Source: Alphaproteobacteria bacterium
Lineage (GTDB): Bacteria > Pseudomonadota > Alphaproteobacteria > Paracaedibacterales > JAKBAR01
Length of the DNA: 9,099 bases
Reading direction: 5' to 3'
NCBI GenBank assembly: GCA_019745755.1
Contig: JAIESS010000170.1
Coordinates: forward strand, 1 to 9,099
Shown: positions 1 to 6,949 of the stretch, piece after piece
Layout of the letters: each line of letters opens with the position of its first letter
How positions within the stretch are numbered: position 1 is the first letter of the stretch
Translations under genes and position numbers: made by a program
Notes under the pieces: generated by a model
The model's input: the letters and a program-made list of their open reading frames with translations, nothing else
What the model was told of the DNA's origin: nothing
The model's database searches: none

Positions 1-119
1 TTTTAGAGGAAGAACGTATCATAAAACAATTTCAATACATACGTGAGATCGAGCGATCCTATCAATCCATGACGGAGATGATGGATATGTTGATGGATCT
101 TATGACAAGTAAGAAATAA
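1..119 (+). CDS. fliD: C-terminal end of a probable flagellar filament cap protein (FliD-like), partial
   Basis: Only the last 38 codons are in the window, read from base 3 to the TAA at 117-119. The peptide begins LEEERIIKQF and continues as one heptad-like, methionine-rich helix (MTEMMDMLMDLM). FliD proteins typically end this way, with an acidic/basic helix carrying an E-x-R-x-x-K-Q-F-like segment followed by a helix that packs against flagellin. FliD caps the growing flagellar filament outside the cell. The identification rests on this short tail plus the fliS-like gene that starts 18 bases downstream, the usual fliD-fliS order. Another coiled-coil protein cannot be excluded from so short a piece. 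Confidence 0.5.
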   Translation, partial: LEEERIIKQFQYIREIERSYQSMTEMMDMLMDLMTSKK

Positions 120-136
120 AGAAAAGGATATGAGCA

Positions 137-499
137 GTGAATAAAGCTCTTCGCAGTTATGGTCGCTCTAAGACATTAACGCAAACGCCGTCCCAAATGG
201 TGGGAACTGTATTTGATCGCTGTGCTCTGTGGATGGAGGGTGTTGGGACGTGTCTTAATGAAAAAAATCATTATGATCGCTATGTCTATTCAGAAAAAAT
301 CATTATGGCGATGACCAATCTTATCCCCCTTTTTGATGAATCCACAGCGGATAAAAAAGCATTTTCAAAAGAGATGAAAGAATTTTGTGTGCTTGTGCTT
401 TCAAACCTGACGGATATTAATCATAAAGAAAAGTATACATTGTGTGTGCAAACACAAAAAATTTTGAAGGATATGGCCTCTATTTGGCAAAATGTATAG
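137..499 (+). CDS. fliS: FliS-like flagellar export chaperone
   Basis: This 120-residue, all-helical, cytoplasmic-looking protein has no signal peptide or membrane segment. FliS proteins are about 120-135 residues, bind the C-terminus of flagellin in the cytosol and keep it from polymerising before export. Family-like landmarks are an N-terminal Y-G-x-S stretch, then T-P-S-Q-M-V-G-T-V-F-D at about residues 17-27, corresponding to the SPxxLixMLfDg segment of FliS. The C-terminus MASIWQNV resembles the usual IaeAWkqi ending. The start is a GTG; no in-frame ATG exists nearby, and a GAAAAGGA Shine-Dalgarno at 121-128 sits 8 bases upstream. It follows the fliD-like end by 18 bases, so the two are probably co-transcribed. 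Similarity is pattern-level only, so the call is likely rather than certain. Confidence 0.6.
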   Translation: MNKALRSYGRSKTLTQTPSQMVGTVFDRCALWMEGVGTCLNEKNHYDRYVYSEKIIMAMTNLIPLFDESTADKKAFSKEMKEFCVLVLSNLTDINHKEKYTLCVQTQKILKDMASIWQNV

Positions 500-556
500 A
501 GATTTTCATGGGGTTTGAGTGTAAAGTTTTGCTAATAAAAATAAAATGGCAGCCTT

Positions 557-1597
557 ATGCACATTCTGACCCACGATATTGAAGCGATTCATGACCATCT
601 TAATCGTACAAAAAGCCCTTATATTGCTATGGATACAGAGTTTGTGCGGCAAAAAACATTCTATCCTGAGCTTGCTCTGATTCAAATGGCCTTTGAGGGG
701 GAGTGCTATCTCATTGATGCGTTGGCGCATACATGGAATCCCCACTTTGTGAAGGATATTATTTTTCAAGACTTTTTGACACTTGTGTTTCATTCGTGCC
801 GTCAAGATATGGAGATTTTCTTTCATCTGTATAAAGATCTTCCCAAATATGTGTTTGATACTCAAATTGCAGCGATTTTTCTGGGATTGAGCAGTGCGTT
901 GTCGTATGAGGCACTCGTAAAACATTACCTTCAATTGGATATTGATAAATCCCAGCAGCATACAGATTGGCTCAAACGACCCCTTGATTATGAGCAGGTA
1001 GAATATGCTGCAAAGGATGTAATTTATCTGGCGGATATCTACCCCAAAATGCTTCAAGATCTTAAAAATTGCGATCGTTTTGAGTGGGCCTTGGATGAGA
1101 TGCGGTCCCTGTCACGGCCATCCCTTTTTTCAGTGATAACACCGGCGCGTCTGACCCGCATGGGTATTGCTCGCAAACACTACGGCCTTGCTAAGGGATT
1201 GTTTATCTTTCGTGATAATCATGCGAGTGCTCTTAATATCAATCGGTCTCGCTTTTTAAGTGATAAAACCCTTGCCACCATGGTTACCTTTCGTGACGAG
1301 GATAAACTGCGTGATTTTGTCTTGCGCACAACGTCTCTTGAAAGTATGGGGTTGCTTGAGGCATTTATGGATACATTTCATCAGTATAAGGATGTGGACG
1401 AACTATCACCTGTCCCTGTTCTCACGGCAAAACAACAAAAAAATCTCACTGAATTGAAAAAACATAGAGATGAGCGTGGTGTCGCCCTTGATTTGCCTGC
1501 AAACTTTCTTGCCAGTTCTGATGATCTAAGGGAATATATAGTGTCCCATACAGGCCGCCTTGCAACGACTTGGCGTAAACAGGTTTTGTCATTATAG
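557..1597 (+). CDS. rnd: Ribonuclease D
   Basis: This 346-residue 3'-to-5' exoribonuclease of the DEDDy superfamily trims the 3' ends of tRNA precursors and other small RNAs in the cytoplasm. All metal-binding residues are visible: D26 and E28 in MDTEF (Exo I), D84 in HSCRQDMEIF (Exo II), and Y150 and D154 in YAAKDVIYL (Exo III). FDTQIAA at 100-106 is also typical. A helical HRDC domain spans roughly 205-275, followed by a second helical region to the end; HRDC domains help RNA binding. The length is slightly below the 375 residues of the E. coli enzyme. The ATG at 557 is used because an in-frame stop lies at 542-544 and no other start codon intervenes; no convincing Shine-Dalgarno precedes it. 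The 57 bases after fliS contain no clear terminator. Confidence 0.95.
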   Translation: MHILTHDIEAIHDHLNRTKSPYIAMDTEFVRQKTFYPELALIQMAFEGECYLIDALAHTWNPHFVKDIIFQDFLTLVFHSCRQDMEIFFHLYKDLPKYVFDTQIAAIFLGLSSALSYEALVKHYLQLDIDKSQQHTDWLKRPLDYEQVEYAAKDVIYLADIYPKMLQDLKNCDRFEWALDEMRSLSRPSLFSVITPARLTRMGIARKHYGLAKGLFIFRDNHASALNINRSRFLSDKTLATMVTFRDEDKLRDFVLRTTSLESMGLLEAFMDTFHQYKDVDELSPVPVLTAKQQKNLTELKKHRDERGVALDLPANFLASSDDLREYIVSHTGRLATTWRKQVLSL

Positions 1598-1672
1598 CTA
1601 TTGCTAAAAATATTCCTATTTCTTAACGAATTCTTAATAGTCTTTTTTTCACAATAAGATAGAGAATAAGAA

Positions 1673-1688
1673 AAAGGAATCATCGTTG
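1673..1688 (+). promoter_or_regulatory. Shine-Dalgarno and TTG start of the GspL/PilM-N-like gene
   Basis: AAAAAGGA ends 7-8 bases before the TTG at 1686. It is the only good ribosome-binding site near the 5' end of this reading frame and is the reason for preferring the TTG start. Confidence 0.5.
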
Positions 1689-3008
1689 GGTATTTTGAGT
1701 ACACTAAAGCGGTGGGTATCAGAAAAAAGTGTAGTGTGGGGGGGATTGCACCAAAATGGTGGGGCAAAGTCCTTGAAGGCGCCATGGTCTTTTTTTGACG
1801 ATAGGATGCTTAGTGAAGGTCAAGCATGCTCTTTTCCATCGCTCCTAATTGTGAATCCTTCTCATGTGGAAGGAAAGCTCCTTCTTCTTGGCAATTTGTC
1901 GTTTTTTAAAAAAATGGGGTTGTGCTCTAGCATTACAAAGCAAAGACGCAGGGAGAGTTGTTTTACGACGTCGGTGCGTTTAGGCAACACTCTTAATATG
2001 GTTACATTTAAAGACGAAGGGTTAAGCCATCTCCTTCTTACTTACTTTGATAAGGGGGGAAATCTGCCAGCACTTTATAGTTTGGATGATTTATTTTTTA
2101 GGGCAGCTAAAAATATGAATATTATCCAACATTTTTGGCTATTTATTGTGCGTCAGGAAAAAAATCATACCTATACATTATGTTGTTATCAAGGGGATGC
2201 TTTTTTGTTTAAGCGCTGTCTTCCAAAAACCATGATATTACGTGATGAAATAAACGTTTCAAAGGTTTATATGAAGCGATTTGGTTATGCAACACAGACC
2301 TTGCAGATTCTTCTGTTCTCAAATGATGCGAGCATTGTGTTGGAAGAAGGGAAGAGAGGGGTTGCGTCGTTTTTGTGCAAACGTCTTCCATTTGATTTGA
2401 ATCAAGTTGTGGGCATTGGCCTTAAATCGAAACCTTTGCCCTTTTTTTTACCACTCACACGACCCTTTACGGGGGCAATTTTGTTGACATGCATACGTCG
2501 TATTAGTGTAAGAGGTGTGATGCCCGTGGGGATTATGGTGGGGGTTTTGTTTTTGAGTGTCCCCTTCATGTATACGCCTCAAGAGCTTGTGGATCTTAAG
2601 GTTTTGCTTCATAAAGAAGAGAAACTCCCAGATAATTATGATCATTTTAGACGCCTTGAGCACAAAAGTGTAACATTCTATAGGTTTGAGAATGATCCAT
2701 TACTTGGGGGGGGTAGTCAAAAAGATGATTCGTTTTCAAAAGCATTGCGTACAAGTCTTGGCAATAGTATTCGTCCCGATATGATTGAGTATAATCTGGA
2801 GGAAAAAAGAGTAAAACTTGGCTTTAAGGAAGCCTTAAAAGCATCGACCCTTGCAGCGCTTAAAAAAGCATTTCCTTACTATACTCTTACATTAACGCCC
2901 ACTGCAGTGACCTTTGTTCCTCTGCTGCCCCAAACAAATGAAAATAAATCAGTTGTATTTCAAAAGCATGATGCCCTTATAAGCAAAGAAAAGGTTGGAG
3001 TTTCATGA
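1686..3008 (+). CDS. GspL/PilM-PilN-like inner-membrane platform protein (divergent)
   Basis: This 440-residue protein has three parts. The cytoplasmic part is about 275 residues. It includes YQGDAFLFKRCLP (168-180) followed by an E-I-x-V-x-x-x-Y-x-x-R-F-G-Y stretch, resembling the strand-turn-strand and helix of actin-like PilM/GspL domains. A single transmembrane segment lies at about 278-296. The periplasmic tail has a ferredoxin-like pattern near 362-412 (IEYNLEEKRVKLGF, then a helix, then LTLTPTAVTF), as in GspL or PilN. In type IV pili and type II secretion such proteins couple the cytoplasmic ATPase to the periplasmic platform. The start is a TTG at 1686 with AAAAAGGA upstream. The stop overlaps the next start by ATGA, indicating translational coupling. 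G-runs of 7 (1738-1744) and 8 (2706-2713) lie inside it. The family assignment is inferred from topology, pattern and neighbours; no decisive motif is present. Confidence 0.5.
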   Translation: MGILSTLKRWVSEKSVVWGGLHQNGGAKSLKAPWSFFDDRMLSEGQACSFPSLLIVNPSHVEGKLLLLGNLSFFKKMGLCSSITKQRRRESCFTTSVRLGNTLNMVTFKDEGLSHLLLTYFDKGGNLPALYSLDDLFFRAAKNMNIIQHFWLFIVRQEKNHTYTLCCYQGDAFLFKRCLPKTMILRDEINVSKVYMKRFGYATQTLQILLFSNDASIVLEEGKRGVASFLCKRLPFDLNQVVGIGLKSKPLPFFLPLTRPFTGAILLTCIRRISVRGVMPVGIMVGVLFLSVPFMYTPQELVDLKVLLHKEEKLPDNYDHFRRLEHKSVTFYRFENDPLLGGGSQKDDSFSKALRTSLGNSIRPDMIEYNLEEKRVKLGFKEALKASTLAALKKAFPYYTLTLTPTAVTFVPLLPQTNENKSVVFQKHDALISKEKVGVS

Positions 3009-3736
3009 CTCTTAATATTATACGACCTCTTGAGAAAGATTGCTATGGGGATAACGCTGTATCAATAGATAAGTCTTTTGTTGGCGAATCTTATGAGTTA
3101 ACTTTTCAAAAAGGGTGGCTCTATCTTTGGATTTGGTCTGTGGGAGCATTAATAATTTTTATCCTAAGTATGGTGGGGATTTTTTCAGTAACATATGACT
3201 ATGACCAATGGAATTCCGAAAAAAATGCGTTAGAGGAGCGTCTTGTCATTGCGAAAGATCATCAAGAAAAAGCAAAAACGTTGATGGCGAGGGATGATGT
3301 GAGGCTCTTAGATTATGCATTGAAACAACCCTTTGATAAAGATCACATCGTGCAACGGGATGTGGAGGCGTGGGTATCGCGCCTTTCGGTTGGCCCTGGG
3401 GCTATGTCCTTTGATGTTAGTGTAACTTTCGATAAGGATGAATGTCCGCAACTCTTTGGGGGTGGGTTTGTAGGACGTCTTTTGACATTTCGTATCAAAA
3501 CCTATACAGACACTGCATTTTTTGCATTGTTGAAACAAATGACAACATCGCCTCCTTTTTATTATGAAGTTCAAGGATATACACTTAAACGTTTGCAACC
3601 CCTGACAGATGATGTTCTTATGGATATAAAACAGGGCAGGAAAGCTTATCTTTTTGAAGGAAATCTTGATGTTCTGGCCGTTGCCCCTGCCTTTGATGAG
3701 GCGCATGATGTTGTTATGTCTGATTTTTCTCATTAA
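3005..3736 (+). CDS. PilO/GspM-like bitopic membrane protein (divergent)
   Basis: This 243-residue protein has a short cytoplasmic N-terminus and one transmembrane helix at about 38-62 (WLYLWIWSVGALIIF and onward). A charged, coiled-coil-prone helix follows at about 66-96 (EKNALEERLVIAKDHQEKA). The periplasmic domain has an alpha-beta pattern around 115-225, including RIKTYTDTAFFALLKQMTTS and YYEVQGYTLKRL. That arrangement of TM, coiled coil and ferredoxin-like fold with L-K-x-Y-x-D-x-x-F-F-x-L-L-x-x-M is the plan of PilO and GspM, which pair with PilN/GspL in the pilus or type II secretion platform. The ATG overlaps the preceding stop as ATGA. The 3' end overlaps the next gene. Sequence similarity to characterised family members looks low, so the role is inferred mainly from topology and position. 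Confidence 0.5.
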   Translation: MTLNIIRPLEKDCYGDNAVSIDKSFVGESYELTFQKGWLYLWIWSVGALIIFILSMVGIFSVTYDYDQWNSEKNALEERLVIAKDHQEKAKTLMARDDVRLLDYALKQPFDKDHIVQRDVEAWVSRLSVGPGAMSFDVSVTFDKDECPQLFGGGFVGRLLTFRIKTYTDTAFFALLKQMTTSPPFYYEVQGYTLKRLQPLTDDVLMDIKQGRKAYLFEGNLDVLAVAPAFDEAHDVVMSDFSH

Positions 3737-4124
3737 TAGCGTAGTGGGTGAAATAAAACTCCATGCAAAAGAGATGGAGAATAGTGAAAGTATTCTTCAA
3801 ACGTCTCAAGAACAAAAACACATAATAGATGCCTTGGATGCTCCGCGCAAATCAAAAGATGCTCCGCCTCATGTTCCTGAACCTGAAAAAAAGGATCGTG
3901 AGCTTTATGTGCTCAATGCCATTCTCTATACCAATGATACGTCATGGAGTGTATGGGTAGGATCACATGTTCTGAATCAAAACCATAGCCAACTAAGCGA
4001 TAATGTATCTGTTCGTGCTGTTAATCCTCGTACTGTTGAAGTGATGGACGGTGAGAGTAAAGTAATTTTGTTTATAGGCCAAAGCTATGATCCAAAGAGA
4101 AAATCTGTTGTTATGGGGGGGTGA
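3696..4124 (+). CDS. Exported PilP/GspB/GspC-like protein
   Basis: With this start the product is about 142 residues. It has an N-terminal hydrophobic segment (MRRMMLLCLIFLINSVVG) that could be a signal peptide or an anchor. A polar, proline-rich linker follows (PPHVPEPEKK), then a C-terminal beta-rich domain starting LYVLNAILYTNDTSWSVWV and ending near LFIGQSYDP. The pattern of a short beta domain with W-S-V-W-V and V-R-A-V-x-P-R-T-V-E-V resembles the periplasmic HR/GspB-type domains of GspC, GspB and PilP, which link the inner-membrane platform to the secretin. The gene overlaps the upstream one by 41 bases. Starts at 3696, 3705 or 3708 are possible: 3696 gives a basic signal-peptide n-region, whereas GAGG at 3698-3701 would favour 3708. 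A run of seven G (4115-4121) abuts the stop codon. Confidence 0.45.
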   Translation: MRRMMLLCLIFLINSVVGEIKLHAKEMENSESILQTSQEQKHIIDALDAPRKSKDAPPHVPEPEKKDRELYVLNAILYTNDTSWSVWVGSHVLNQNHSQLSDNVSVRAVNPRTVEVMDGESKVILFIGQSYDPKRKSVVMGG

Positions 4125-4212
4125 GAATGATTTTAAAGCGATAAATCTCTTGCTTTTTTGCTGCAGTTCCTATAGAAATAGCTCTAAGTATTATATGAAA
4201 TGTGACGCAATT

Positions 4213-4437
4213 ATGAAAAAAGATATTCATCCACAGTACCACGAAATTGATGTTGTTATGACAGACGGTGCAACCTTTAAAACACGTACAACCTGGGGTA
4301 AGCCCGGTGATACAATGCAACTTGATATTGATCCAAAGTCTCATCCAGCATGGACAGGTAAAGGTCAAAAACTTCTTGAAGGTGGTCAATTGAGCCGCTT
4401 TAGCAAGCGTTACGGTAGTTTTGGCGTAGCGAAATAA
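4213..4437 (+). CDS. rpmE: 50S ribosomal protein L31
   Basis: This 74-residue component of the large ribosomal subunit sits at the intersubunit bridge near the central protuberance. The protein starts MKKDIHPQYHEI and carries TTWGKPGDTMQLDIDPKSHP and SRFSKRYG, an almost textbook alphaproteobacterial L31. It contains no cysteine, so it is the zinc-independent (C-minus) form. The ATG at 4213 matches the conserved MKKDIHP start; an in-frame ATG at 4195 would add six residues and also lacks a good ribosome-binding site. It lies 88 bases after the pilus-like genes. A weak TTGCTT/TATAGA pair at 4150-4176 with only 15 bases between is an unconvincing promoter. A strong terminator follows at 4464-4490. 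Confidence 0.97.
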   Translation: MKKDIHPQYHEIDVVMTDGATFKTRTTWGKPGDTMQLDIDPKSHPAWTGKGQKLLEGGQLSRFSKRYGSFGVAK

Positions 4438-4463
4438 ATTTCATAGCATGTTTTTACGTGTTT

Positions 4464-4490
4464 AGCCGGGCTTTTTGCCCGGTTTTTTTT
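4464..4490 (+). terminator. Intrinsic terminator after rpmE
   Basis: CCGGGC (4466-4471) pairs perfectly with GCCCGG (4477-4482) around a TTTTT loop. The flanking A/T at 4464-4465 and 4483-4484 can extend the stem, and an uninterrupted run of eight T follows at 4483-4490. It begins 28 bases after the rpmE stop, and transcription entering from the pilus-like genes or starting at rpmE should end here. Confidence 0.93.
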
Positions 4491-4513
4491 ATGTGAAATA
4501 ACGATAGAGTGAC

Positions 4514-4564
4514 TTGAACTAAATCTCTTTTTCTGATACATTGAACTTGTCTAAAAATTTAGAC
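4514..4564 (+). promoter_or_regulatory. Candidate promoter and palindrome upstream of the EAL gene
   Basis: TTGAAC (4514-4519) is followed after exactly 17 bases by TACATT (4537-4542), a plausible sigma-70-type pair with four of six consensus bases in each box. The predicted start near 4549 coincides with the first base of an inverted repeat at 4549-4564, with arms GTCTAAA and TTTAGAC around AA. This could be an operator or a leader hairpin. It lies between the rpmE terminator and the EAL gene, so it is suitably placed to drive that gene. No regulator is assigned. Confidence 0.4.
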
Positions 4565-4642
4565 GAAATCTCAAAATAAAATATTGTAATTAAAAAAATC
4601 AATGGCACATAACTATTGATCAACAAAAAGAGATGCACACTT

Positions 4643-5461
4643 ATGGCTTTTATTATCGATACACAGTACAGAGATGCTCTTATGGGGGCATTTTGTTCTT
4701 CTCCTACGGCTCCTAACGCTTTGTCACTATTTTTTCAGCCCCAGGTTAATATGCACACGGGGGATGTTTTGGGGTATGAGGCTCTGTTACGTTGGTTTGA
4801 TCCAACATTTGGTTATGTGTCTCCTGAAAAATGCCTTGAGATTGTCGATTTTTATCATCTTAATGATCATTTAAATCAGTGGCTCATTATACAAGCTGTC
4901 TCGAGTTTAACCAAAATTCAGCCTCACCAGTATATTACAATTAATTTGTGTGCGGCCTCGCTGACAATGACTTTGGCAAAAGATCTTTTTGATGCTCTCC
5001 TTGCTGCAAAGTGTGATCCGCGGCGTATTCATGTTGAGATTACCGAGCATAAAGCACCTAAGAGTTTTACAGATTTGGCCAAAACGGTTGCATGGCTTCG
5101 TCGCCAAGGCATTCAAGTGGCGTTGGATGATTTTGGAACCGGTCATGCCACCATGACGTATTTGACCTATATTGATTTTGATACGATCAAGATTGATAAA
5201 TCATATATTCAAGGTATTGATTTTGACAAAACGAAACGTGATATTTTAAAGCATCTTCTTTCCCTCATTGCAATTAGTGATGCAACTGTTCTTGTCGAAG
5301 GTATTGAGACAGAAGGGGAGGTGACCGTTCTTAAAAATCTTGGTCTTACCTTGGCTCAAGGGTATTTTTATGGTCGGCCAGCCAGTTTGATAGAAGTTAC
5401 AGATAAAGCAGCGTCAAAAGTTGCACGTCAAAAGTTTCTTTCAATTGTTCAAAAGGCATAA
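4643..5461 (+). CDS. Stand-alone EAL-domain cyclic-di-GMP phosphodiesterase
   Basis: This 272-residue protein consists almost entirely of one EAL domain, which linearises the second messenger cyclic-di-GMP. No GGDEF, PAS, receiver or membrane segment is present. Numbered from the ATG at 4643, the metal and catalytic residues are all present: E46 in YEALLRW, N101 in INLC, E132 in EITE, D162-D163 in LDDFGTG, K183 in KIDKSYI, E219 and E222 in VEGIET, and Q239 in AQGYFYGRP. It is therefore predicted to be active rather than a degenerate binding protein. Loop 6 reads DDFGTGHA instead of the more usual DDFGTGYS. ATG 4643 is preferred over the TTG at 4616 because AAAAAGAGA lies about 10 bases upstream and the extra nine residues look non-conserved. 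A role in switching motility or host attachment is a reasonable inference only. Confidence 0.93.
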   Translation: MAFIIDTQYRDALMGAFCSSPTAPNALSLFFQPQVNMHTGDVLGYEALLRWFDPTFGYVSPEKCLEIVDFYHLNDHLNQWLIIQAVSSLTKIQPHQYITINLCAASLTMTLAKDLFDALLAAKCDPRRIHVEITEHKAPKSFTDLAKTVAWLRRQGIQVALDDFGTGHATMTYLTYIDFDTIKIDKSYIQGIDFDKTKRDILKHLLSLIAISDATVLVEGIETEGEVTVLKNLGLTLAQGYFYGRPASLIEVTDKAASKVARQKFLSIVQKA

Positions 5462-5543
5462 AGTGTGTGGATATATTCATACAGACAGCATTTCCTTTGT
5501 GATGTATAGTGCAAAAAATTAATGCTATTTATGGATTCTGTTT

Positions 5544-5999
5544 ATGAACGTACTTATTCAACGTCTACCTCATGCTCTTGGTCTTGACCATCCTTTTTAT
5601 GGGACGGAGCTTAGTGCAGGCCTCGATATTTCTGCTGCGATTGATGGGTCGATTATTCTTGCGCCTGGCCAGCGCACACTTGTGCCAACAGGTTTTGCTT
5701 ATGCTTTGCCGGAAGGATTTGAAGGGCAGATTCGACCACGTTCAGGCCTTGCGCTTAAGCACGGTATCACTGTTCTCAATACACCAGGGACGGTAGATGC
5801 TGATTATCGCGGCGAAGTGAAGGTGATCCTTATTAACTTAGGTCAAGAACCTTTTGTTATTGAACGAGGTATGCGTATTGCTCAACTGATTATTGCACCT
5901 GTTCGTCAAGTTGTGCTGGAAGAAGTGAGTGAGTTGCCTGACAGTGCCCGCGATAGTTTTGGTTTTGGCTCCACGGGGGTCAATCAACGTAGGGCTTAA
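5544..5999 (+). CDS. dut: Deoxyuridine 5'-triphosphate nucleotidohydrolase (dUTPase)
   Basis: This 151-residue trimeric dUTPase hydrolyses dUTP to dUMP and pyrophosphate, keeping uracil out of DNA and supplying dUMP for dTMP synthesis. All five family motifs are visible: AGLDISA (25-31), RPRSGLALKHGI (64-75), NTPGTVDADYRGE (79-91, with catalytic D85), ERGMRIAQLII (107-117) and RDSFGFGSTG (136-145). The last is slightly unusual: the common form is RGxGGFGSTG, so D and F replace two glycines in the mobile arm that closes over the substrate. Length is normal for the family. The ATG is the first available start; its ribosome-binding site is weak. It lies 82 bases after the EAL gene and converges with the minus-strand gene to its right. 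Confidence 0.97.
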   Translation: MNVLIQRLPHALGLDHPFYGTELSAGLDISAAIDGSIILAPGQRTLVPTGFAYALPEGFEGQIRPRSGLALKHGITVLNTPGTVDADYRGEVKVILINLGQEPFVIERGMRIAQLIIAPVRQVVLEEVSELPDSARDSFGFGSTGVNQRRA

Positions 6000-6010
6000 T
6001 TGTAATGCTG

Positions 6011-6045
6011 GCATCCCTTTATACGATAACCGTGAAAAGGGATGC
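6011..6045. repeat. Perfect 10-bp inverted repeat between convergent genes
   Basis: GCATCCCTTT (6011-6020) is the exact reverse complement of AAAGGGATGC (6036-6045), with a 15-base loop that holds a further ACG/CGT pair (6023-6025 and 6031-6033). It sits in the 56-base gap between the stop of dut and the stop of the minus-strand gene. It may mark the 3' ends of both transcripts, but no T-run follows on either strand, so it is not a typical intrinsic terminator. ATACGAT (6021-6027) can alternatively pair with ATCGTAT (6049-6055). Confidence 0.6.
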
Positions 6046-6055
6046 ATGATCGTAT

Positions 6056-6949
6056 TTATTGTGTAATCATTTTTTGTAATTTAATTACAATAAAAAAATG
6101 TGTGAGGGGGTGTGCGGAATTACTCTGTTTAACCTCAGAAAAGAATGTTTGTGCTTTTTCAAAGTCTTGAGTTCCCCCATCAATTTGCTCCAAGTAGAGC
6201 TCACCTAGGTGATAACGCACGCTCATTTCCGTCATAAGGCTAGCCTGCTGAGAATCTAAAATAGCCGTATACTCCGCAATGGCAGTCGACCATGTATAGT
6301 CGACAGGGGGGCATGTCGGGTCTATAAGACCATGCTTTACCTTTTGCTCAACAATAATATACTTTGCAAATGCTTGTTGCGCGGGGGTGTACAATGCATT
6401 GGATGTGATTTCTTTGAGCAAATCGAGACGTATTTGATTTGTTTGCCTCTCTATTGTTTTTGGCATGGTTGTAAGATGAATTAAATAATCCCGTCGTTGA
6501 GAATCGGTTTCTTGTTTATTCCAGTCAGGGATAAATGTATAGGCTGTATGGATGTGTGTAATTATTTGGGATAAATTTTTGAAAAAATGAGGGGCATCGG
6601 TCTGTGTTACTGTTTTAAAAGATCCTCCTCTATACGTGGGGTCAATACCTTGTAAGGGAAAGTAGTCCGTGTAAAATTGTGCGAGTGTTATGTCATTTTG
6701 AAAAAATGTTGTTTTCATCCACGAAAATTTTTCCTGGGGGGTTACGGCGTTTTCAGTTTTTGGAATCCAGCTACTCCAATAATCTGTGATTGCTCTGTAC
6801 TCAGATTCGGGTGCAGTTCCATGCCACATTTTATGTATAGCTGAAGATTGGTTATCGATACCATATTCCTGTTGTGCGGCGAATGTTTTATTCGATAAAG
6901 CAAGAATGGTTGCAAATGTTGCTGCTAATATGAAAAGTGTTTTTTTCAT
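6056..6949 (-). CDS. Exported protein of unknown function with a TPR-like C-terminus
   Basis: I do not recognise a characterised family. The 297-residue product opens with a clear signal peptide (MKKTLFILAATFATILALSN) with likely cleavage around TFAA, so it is probably periplasmic or secreted. The mature part is rich in aromatic residues and helices. Near residues 242-275 it has a tetratricopeptide/Sel1-like unit (YHLGELYLEQ, then DFEKAQTFFSEVKQS). One cysteine is present in DPTCPP. The ATG at 6949 is chosen over an in-frame ATG at 6973 because GGAG at 6957-6960 is seven bases upstream and because it gives a standard signal peptide. It is the third gene of the probable ohrR-gst operon, 81 bases after gst, with a hairpin in between. 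Confidence 0.8.
   Translation of the reverse strand: MKKTLFILAATFATILALSNKTFAAQQEYGIDNQSSAIHKMWHGTAPESEYRAITDYWSSWIPKTENAVTPQEKFSWMKTTFFQNDITLAQFYTDYFPLQGIDPTYRGGSFKTVTQTDAPHFFKNLSQIITHIHTAYTFIPDWNKQETDSQRRDYLIHLTTMPKTIERQTNQIRLDLLKEITSNALYTPAQQAFAKYIIVEQKVKHGLIDPTCPPVDYTWSTAIAEYTAILDSQQASLMTEMSVRYHLGELYLEQIDGGTQDFEKAQTFFSEVKQSNSAHPLTHFFIVIKLQKMITQ

Noticed and set aside
506..1057. Minus-strand open frame opposite the RNase D gene
   Set aside because: It is fully covered by RNase D with intact catalytic motifs on the other strand, and its translation has no recognisable domain or ribosome-binding site.
1381..1785. Minus-strand open frame spanning the end of rnd and the next gene's start
   Set aside because: It overlaps two well-supported plus-strand genes and its product looks random and low in structure.
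3308..3733. Minus-strand open frame opposite the PilO-like gene
   Set aside because: The plus-strand gene has coupled start and stop overlaps with both neighbours; the antisense frame is a shadow.
4616..4642. TTG start adding nine residues to the EAL protein
   Set aside because: It has no ribosome-binding site, and the ATG at 4643 has a better upstream purine run and a normal distance to the EAL domain.
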